64,000 nt of DNA from CAZISM01 sp964541895 (GTDB taxonomy: Bacteria > Zhuqueibacterota > Zhuqueibacteria > Residuimicrobiales > Residuimicrobiaceae), in contig CAZISM010000006.1 in the NCBI GenBank assembly GCA_964541895.1, forward strand, positions 26,956 to 90,955, given 5' to 3'. How positions within the stretch are numbered: position 1 is the first letter of the stretch; every line of letters begins with the position of its first letter. Below the pieces are notes generated by a model, which saw only the letters and a program-made list of their open reading frames with translations, did not search any database and was not told where the DNA came from. The translations under genes were made by a program, and so were the position numbers. Of the stretch, positions 61,201 to 64,000 are shown piece by piece.

Positions 61201-62000
61201 AGACGACCTCCAACGTGCGTCTTGACGATGTGGCGATCAGCGGTGAGGGGTACGCACTTCCCTTTGACCTGGAGATCCGCACCGAAGACCATGTGGTGGA
61301 TACGGCGCTGGTTACGTCGACCTGGACCGACAAGCCCTATCCGCTCAACTTTACCGTCTGGAATATAGCTGATCCGAACAAACCGGAACAATTGACGGTG
61401 AAACTGAAATACGGACACAAGACCTTGCCGCAACCGCCCAAGGCGCAGGAAGGCAAGCTGTGGAACGGCGCCGAGATCGTGGTGATGTTCAAGAACAAAA
61501 AGGGCGGCTGGGAAAGCGCCTGGCGTATGATGTTCGCACAGAGCGAATTCGAAAAGAACAATCCCACGATTCCGCCGCAGCCGGGTGACGTGATGCGGGT
61601 ACGGTTCAACAGCAATCCCACCCGTTTTGATCGATATCGCTTCACCATCGATGGCGGCGTCTTTGATAACGAAAAAGCCAAGCTCAAAATGCGGGACATC
61701 TATGTCGTCCCGGATCCCTATGTGGTGTCCAATAATTTCGAGACGATTTATGAGCTGGCCGGTTTTTCGCAGCGAAGAGTGGATTTCGTCAATCTGCCGC
61801 CGCAGTGCACGATCAAGATCTTTACCACCGGCGGCAAACTGGTCAAGACCATCGAACACTCGTCGAATGTGGATTTCAGCCGACGTTCATGGGATTTGAC
61901 CACCGAGGACGGACCGGAAGTGGCTTTCGGCATCTACTTTTTCGTGGTCGAGTCGAAAGAACTAGGAATTTCCCGAGGCAAGTTTGCGGTTATCAAATAA
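58296..62000 (+). CDS. Large secreted protein with Asp-rich calcium-binding-like repeats and Por-like tail
   Basis: Predicted surface or secreted protein of 1234 residues. After an N-terminal signal (hydrophobic about 15-30, ending FAQVSG) comes a conserved beta-rich body (about 35-420). Three Asp/Asn-rich stretches near 185-215, 425-450 and 485-520 (for example NQNGSLEPEEDINYNGQLD, NDLDDDADGLLNE, NMNGALDPGEDTNQNDKLD) resemble EF-hand/thrombospondin-3-type calcium sites. A fibronectin-III-like region lies near 660-790 (PGNHRVHLYWDKEAESSKD). The end (RDIYVVPDPYVVSN, IKIFTTGGKLVKTIEH, GIYFFVVESK) is like a Por secretion C-terminal domain. Such proteins accompany PorV in this lineage. Function unknown. 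Confidence 0.85.
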   Translation: MRCGMYSHTNITKFMVLKIILLLLVILTTYSTETFAQVSGAQFDTHPMHWARYWARGLFDRNLVWAPMWNIGNVADSGVDPGQPVYWPGSSAEGLSYVGNINFFVAGKIHDMTAWKGKPVPDDATRTAAGAKEGYIISDSFLPHIAVGAVAQLSYDRTHQQIWQPMPGYFNDGKDGYVWGINEDINQNGSLEPEEDINYNGQLDVHLDPPESILKSMAISTDKRTWPEYWPAGSYIKDEREVIGRPPKAVGVDWRAGRWNGEYKVAPIADQETLYLMDDHENDALQDYQKPLTYWPMKNADGSPNTTNWANGGSFGLGVEVENRGYAWFHPLAEDLLVSVYRVRNYSDHVLPHIITGMYANPNVGRAEYNVVDYIFSDIENIEDTGELSFNIMYMWQLYPEEIQTWKKIGTFGLAFLETPGIAYNDLDDDADGLLNESMSNGIDDDGDWKPFADVGLDRIGPDSSTYKGPDKDGTEGNGRWDTEDANMNGALDPGEDTNQNDKLDMEPVNDDRGRDGIGPDENGWFGADPGEVNGRPDLGEPNFDLTDIDEADQAGLRYAYGDTKKDRLKVDKSYYESYLMFETTGDDEIEETDEDIRISFASRAVILEQNDWRRFTIAIIMGEDQDDAIMNKSTMQNIYNNNYRFLTPPLQPTLVSNPGNHRVHLYWDKEAESSKDPFYGYDFNGYRVYKSTNPKFLDIKTITDAFGNIILMKPIAIYDRADDGGLKGAHPIPFPNLGVHYDMGDNTGLRHSYKDTLVDNGRTYYYAVTSIDAGNDDDFFERGIVSENYPMKAMPSESPFNITLNELGEVVYRDKNTAVVIPAEPAAGYTDPYVDSTKVRHISGIAAGGVLRMEVYNKHYAKLGHEYEIQFEDDGYLDSLTAAYKWGSTTAMRCLNLTTGDTLFNYKAMSGYDFSQKAFPEIEKGIYEGLKFFFSFPVNSLDRRRAITVNKRNKYGRTTKEWQNWQNETTSNVRLDDVAISGEGYALPFDLEIRTEDHVVDTALVTSTWTDKPYPLNFTVWNIADPNKPEQLTVKLKYGHKTLPQPPKAQEGKLWNGAEIVVMFKNKKGGWESAWRMMFAQSEFEKNNPTIPPQPGDVMRVRFNSNPTRFDRYRFTIDGGVFDNEKAKLKMRDIYVVPDPYVVSNNFETIYELAGFSQRRVDFVNLPPQCTIKIFTTGGKLVKTIEHSSNVDFSRRSWDLTTEDGPEVAFGIYFFVVESKELGISRGKFAVIK

Positions 62001-63549
62001 ACCACTCTGCGGGATGGTGATGGCTGTTTTGCTGGCGGCGGGTTGTTCCAAACGAATCACTCCGCCGCCGGCCAAAACCGAGGTGATTCTGCTGCGCGTC
62101 GGCGATCTCTATGTGACCGCGCGGGAGTTCCGCACCTCCTTTGAAACCAGCTTTGCCCCGTTGCGTTCCGGCGAGCGGCCCCGGGAAACCTATTTGAATT
62201 ATCTGATCAAGGAGCTGCTGCTTGCCAATGAAGGCTACCGGCAGGGACTGAAAACGCAATATTATGTAACCAGCCGGATGAAAAACCGGCGTTATCAGAA
62301 CCTGCTGGAATCTTTTTATGAGAAACACGTCCAGAGCCGGGTCTCCATTCCGGAAGAGGAGCTGCGCGAGACCATAAAAAAAGCCACGGTAAAATTCAAC
62401 CTGCTGGTCTGGCCGGTGCCGACGCTGGCGGAAGCCGAAGCGGCCTCTGCGGAGGCGAGTAAAACCGATCTCGATGATTACATCGATCGACAGCTGGCCA
62501 AGCAGGAAACGCCGCTGCGGGATAAGCGCCAATACACGCTGGCCGGATACGACTATCTCGATCTGCCGCCGCAGATCTTTGAGAAAATCAAAAACCTGAA
62601 ACTGAAGCGACCGTCACCGCCCATTGCCTACGGCAACGGATTCGCCGTTTTTCAGGTGCAAAACCTGGAAATGCAGGCCATCACCGAATCGCAGCTGCTG
62701 GCCGGGCCCAGACGTAAAAATATCGAAGAGCGACTCTTCCGTATCCATACGGACAAGATCGCCCATGCGGTGATGGACTCGATCCTGACGCCGATGAATT
62801 TTCAGGTCAAAAGCCGCATCGTCGACCGGATGTCTGCACCGTTGTTCACCTGGATCCAGGATACGCTTCCTTCGGCTAAGCCGCTGCCGGAGCACGTTCG
62901 AGCCGCGAGCGCGGCATCCAAACCGTATCTCATAACGCTGCAATCGATCCTGGATGAACCGCTGCTCACCTTTAACGGCGGCAGCAAAAGCGTGGCGGAT
63001 TTTCTTGGCTATATGAATTATCATCGCAAAAATCTGCAGCAGAGCCGTTCTTTTAAGGATTTTCAAAAGCGGCTGATACATCAGATCGGCGCCATGATCA
63101 AGAACGATGCTTTTGTCGACATCGCGGCTAACGAGGGATTCGACGACTCCTCGGCCGTGGTGCACGACCTGCGCCAATGGGAACAAAAATGGATCTATGA
63201 TCTGTATCGCATCACATTGCTGGAAAATATCCGCGTCAGCGACGAGGAAGCTAAAGAGTACTTTAGCCATCGCTGGCGCGAACTGCGATTGCCGGATGCA
63301 GATTCGACGCGGTTCGACGAGTTCAAAGCGCACGTCAAAAGCGCGCTCTATTATGAAAAACATATGCAGCGGCTGCAGCAGGAGACCGACCGCCTCCGGG
63401 GCCGGTACGAGATCTATGTCAATCGCGCGGTCCTGGATACCCTCACCCTGGATGAATCCGCCAGGGCCAGGCAGATCACGTTCGTGCTCACCAAAACGTT
63501 TACCGGCGAAGAATTTGCGCCCACGGCAGATCCCCGCTGGGTACACTGA
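61984..63549 (+). CDS. SurA/PpiC-like lipoprotein
   Basis: Predicted lipoprotein of 521 residues: signal with lipobox LAAGC (Cys at residue 21 from the TTG start at 61984; a nearer ATG at 62014 gives a very short signal). The start shown overlaps the preceding gene by 17 bp. Then VILLRVGDLYVTAREFRTSF resembles the SurA N-terminal strand-helix entry, with the helical domain YLNYLIKELLLANEGYRQGL and a parvulin-like region that cannot be assigned catalytic residues. Several SurA-like segments appear repeated (near 75 and 365-440). Probably a periplasmic folding helper for the outer-membrane or secreted proteins encoded just upstream. Confidence 0.75.
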   Translation: MRLSNKPLCGMVMAVLLAAGCSKRITPPPAKTEVILLRVGDLYVTAREFRTSFETSFAPLRSGERPRETYLNYLIKELLLANEGYRQGLKTQYYVTSRMKNRRYQNLLESFYEKHVQSRVSIPEEELRETIKKATVKFNLLVWPVPTLAEAEAASAEASKTDLDDYIDRQLAKQETPLRDKRQYTLAGYDYLDLPPQIFEKIKNLKLKRPSPPIAYGNGFAVFQVQNLEMQAITESQLLAGPRRKNIEERLFRIHTDKIAHAVMDSILTPMNFQVKSRIVDRMSAPLFTWIQDTLPSAKPLPEHVRAASAASKPYLITLQSILDEPLLTFNGGSKSVADFLGYMNYHRKNLQQSRSFKDFQKRLIHQIGAMIKNDAFVDIAANEGFDDSSAVVHDLRQWEQKWIYDLYRITLLENIRVSDEEAKEYFSHRWRELRLPDADSTRFDEFKAHVKSALYYEKHMQRLQQETDRLRGRYEIYVNRAVLDTLTLDESARARQITFVLTKTFTGEEFAPTADPRWVH

Positions 63550-63649
63550 AAAAACAACACGGAAGTAACGCTGACCCTCAAACCGGAAAGGAGGCCTTAA
63601 ACGGTTTTCTAATTAACTCTGGAGTTGTACCTTTAACAAGGAGAAAAAC

Positions 63650-64000
63650 ATGCGAATCGTTTACTATCTGGTCATCGTTTTGCTGGTGATGGTATCCTCC
63701 GTTTTCGCCCAGTTTTACATGGACGGCAAGGAGACCGATTGGGCCAAGGAACCTGTGCTGATCAGCGCACCGGATAACACTCCGGGCGGTTTCCCGGAAG
63801 TGGTCAAGGCCGCAGTTAACAATGTCGTTGACGTGAAATCAGTCAAGGCTACAGTCGTGAATGACATCATCTACACCCAGATCAAGTTCTGGGGCGGTCC
63901 GGCCTGGCCCAACAACGCCTATACGGAAGTGCGCAACGGCGTTCCCTCGGTTCGCCATCGCGGTTACTACCATCTGGGCATCGATATGGACAACGACGGC
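63650..64000 (+). CDS. Secreted protein with CBM9/DOMON-like start, truncated by window edge
   Basis: Only the first 117 codons are in the window. A signal peptide (about 1-21, MRIVYYLVIVLLVMVSSVFA) is followed by FYMDGKETDWAKEPVLI, the pattern at the start of CBM9/DOMON-like sugar- or haem-binding domains (DGxxxDWA). The ATG at 63650 has AAGGAG upstream. The gene lies 100 bp after the SurA-like lipoprotein and probably belongs to the same locus. Complete domain content cannot be judged. Confidence 0.7.
   Translation, partial: MRIVYYLVIVLLVMVSSVFAQFYMDGKETDWAKEPVLISAPDNTPGGFPEVVKAAVNNVVDVKSVKATVVNDIIYTQIKFWGGPAWPNNAYTEVRNGVPSVRHRGYYHLGIDMDNDG

Noticed and set aside
63587..63594. Strong Shine-Dalgarno-like AAAGGAGG with no gene
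   Set aside because: No start codon at a suitable distance; the true start of the next gene is at 63650 with its own site.
1..64000. CRISPR arrays, rRNA or tRNA genes, transposases, prophage
   Set aside because: No regular spaced direct repeats, RNA-gene signatures, transposase or phage-structural frames were found on either strand.

Overview
The window reads as a chromosomal segment of an uncultured, moderately GC-rich, Gram-negative bacterium of the FCB superphylum (Bacteroidota/Calditrichota/KSB1-like). The basis is a complete MoxR-Bat aerotolerance operon, a carboxypeptidase-regulatory-domain TonB receptor next to a PorV-type outer-membrane protein, Por-type (type IX secretion) C-terminal tails on secreted proteins, a DUF4954 protein opposite nagB, and many lipoproteins and TPR proteins. 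The phylum call is inference; no rRNA or tRNA gene was seen. TGA ends many ordinary genes here, so UGA is a stop codon in this organism. Two genes nevertheless contain a single in-frame TGA exactly at a redox-active position, which is best explained by selenocysteine.

Layout. 1-3970: dnaK (3' part) and clpB, with a terminator between them and a small hairpin over the clpB ribosome-binding site. 4097-15034: an eleven-gene same-strand Bat operon (TPR lipoprotein, mini-BatD, MoxR, DUF58, TPR/SurA-like lipoprotein, second mini-BatD, BatA, BatB, BatC, BatD, BatE). 15350-17359: a secreted cyanophycinase-like S51 peptidase with a sorting tail. 23213 down to 17450 (minus strand): a tight seven-gene operon led by a SelW-like selenoprotein, then a class-A beta-lactamase-like protein, a TPR protein, delta-1-pyrroline-5-carboxylate dehydrogenase, a URO-D family protein, a 59-residue zinc-ribbon protein and an RluA pseudouridine synthase. 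23482-24612: M29 aminopeptidase. 24850-30205: DUF4139 protein, exported dipeptide-epimerase-like enzyme, DUF47/PiT phosphate transport pair, TPR protein.

30415-49786 is mostly carbohydrate, aldehyde and envelope metabolism: a DapA/NanA-family aldolase, an anchored protein of unknown function, an acyl-esterase-like lipoprotein, an MFS transporter, a GH31 glycosidase, a CE15-like esterase lipoprotein, a GMC oxidoreductase with an aldehyde dehydrogenase and UDP-glucose dehydrogenase, and three secreted proteins. Inside it lies a redox island (37253-39457): a cNMP-binding protein, the selenocysteine peroxiredoxin with its own sigma70-like promoter, and two small proteins.

49871-52872: nagB facing a DUF4954 left-handed-helix protein. 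53152-64000: a LacI regulator with a perfect palindromic operator over its own promoter, then a TonB-dependent receptor, a PorV-like protein, a 1234-residue secreted protein, a SurA-like lipoprotein and a CBM9/DOMON-like secreted protein running off the end. This looks like a regulated outer-membrane uptake or secretion locus without SusD. Intergenic regions hold several palindromic REP-like elements.
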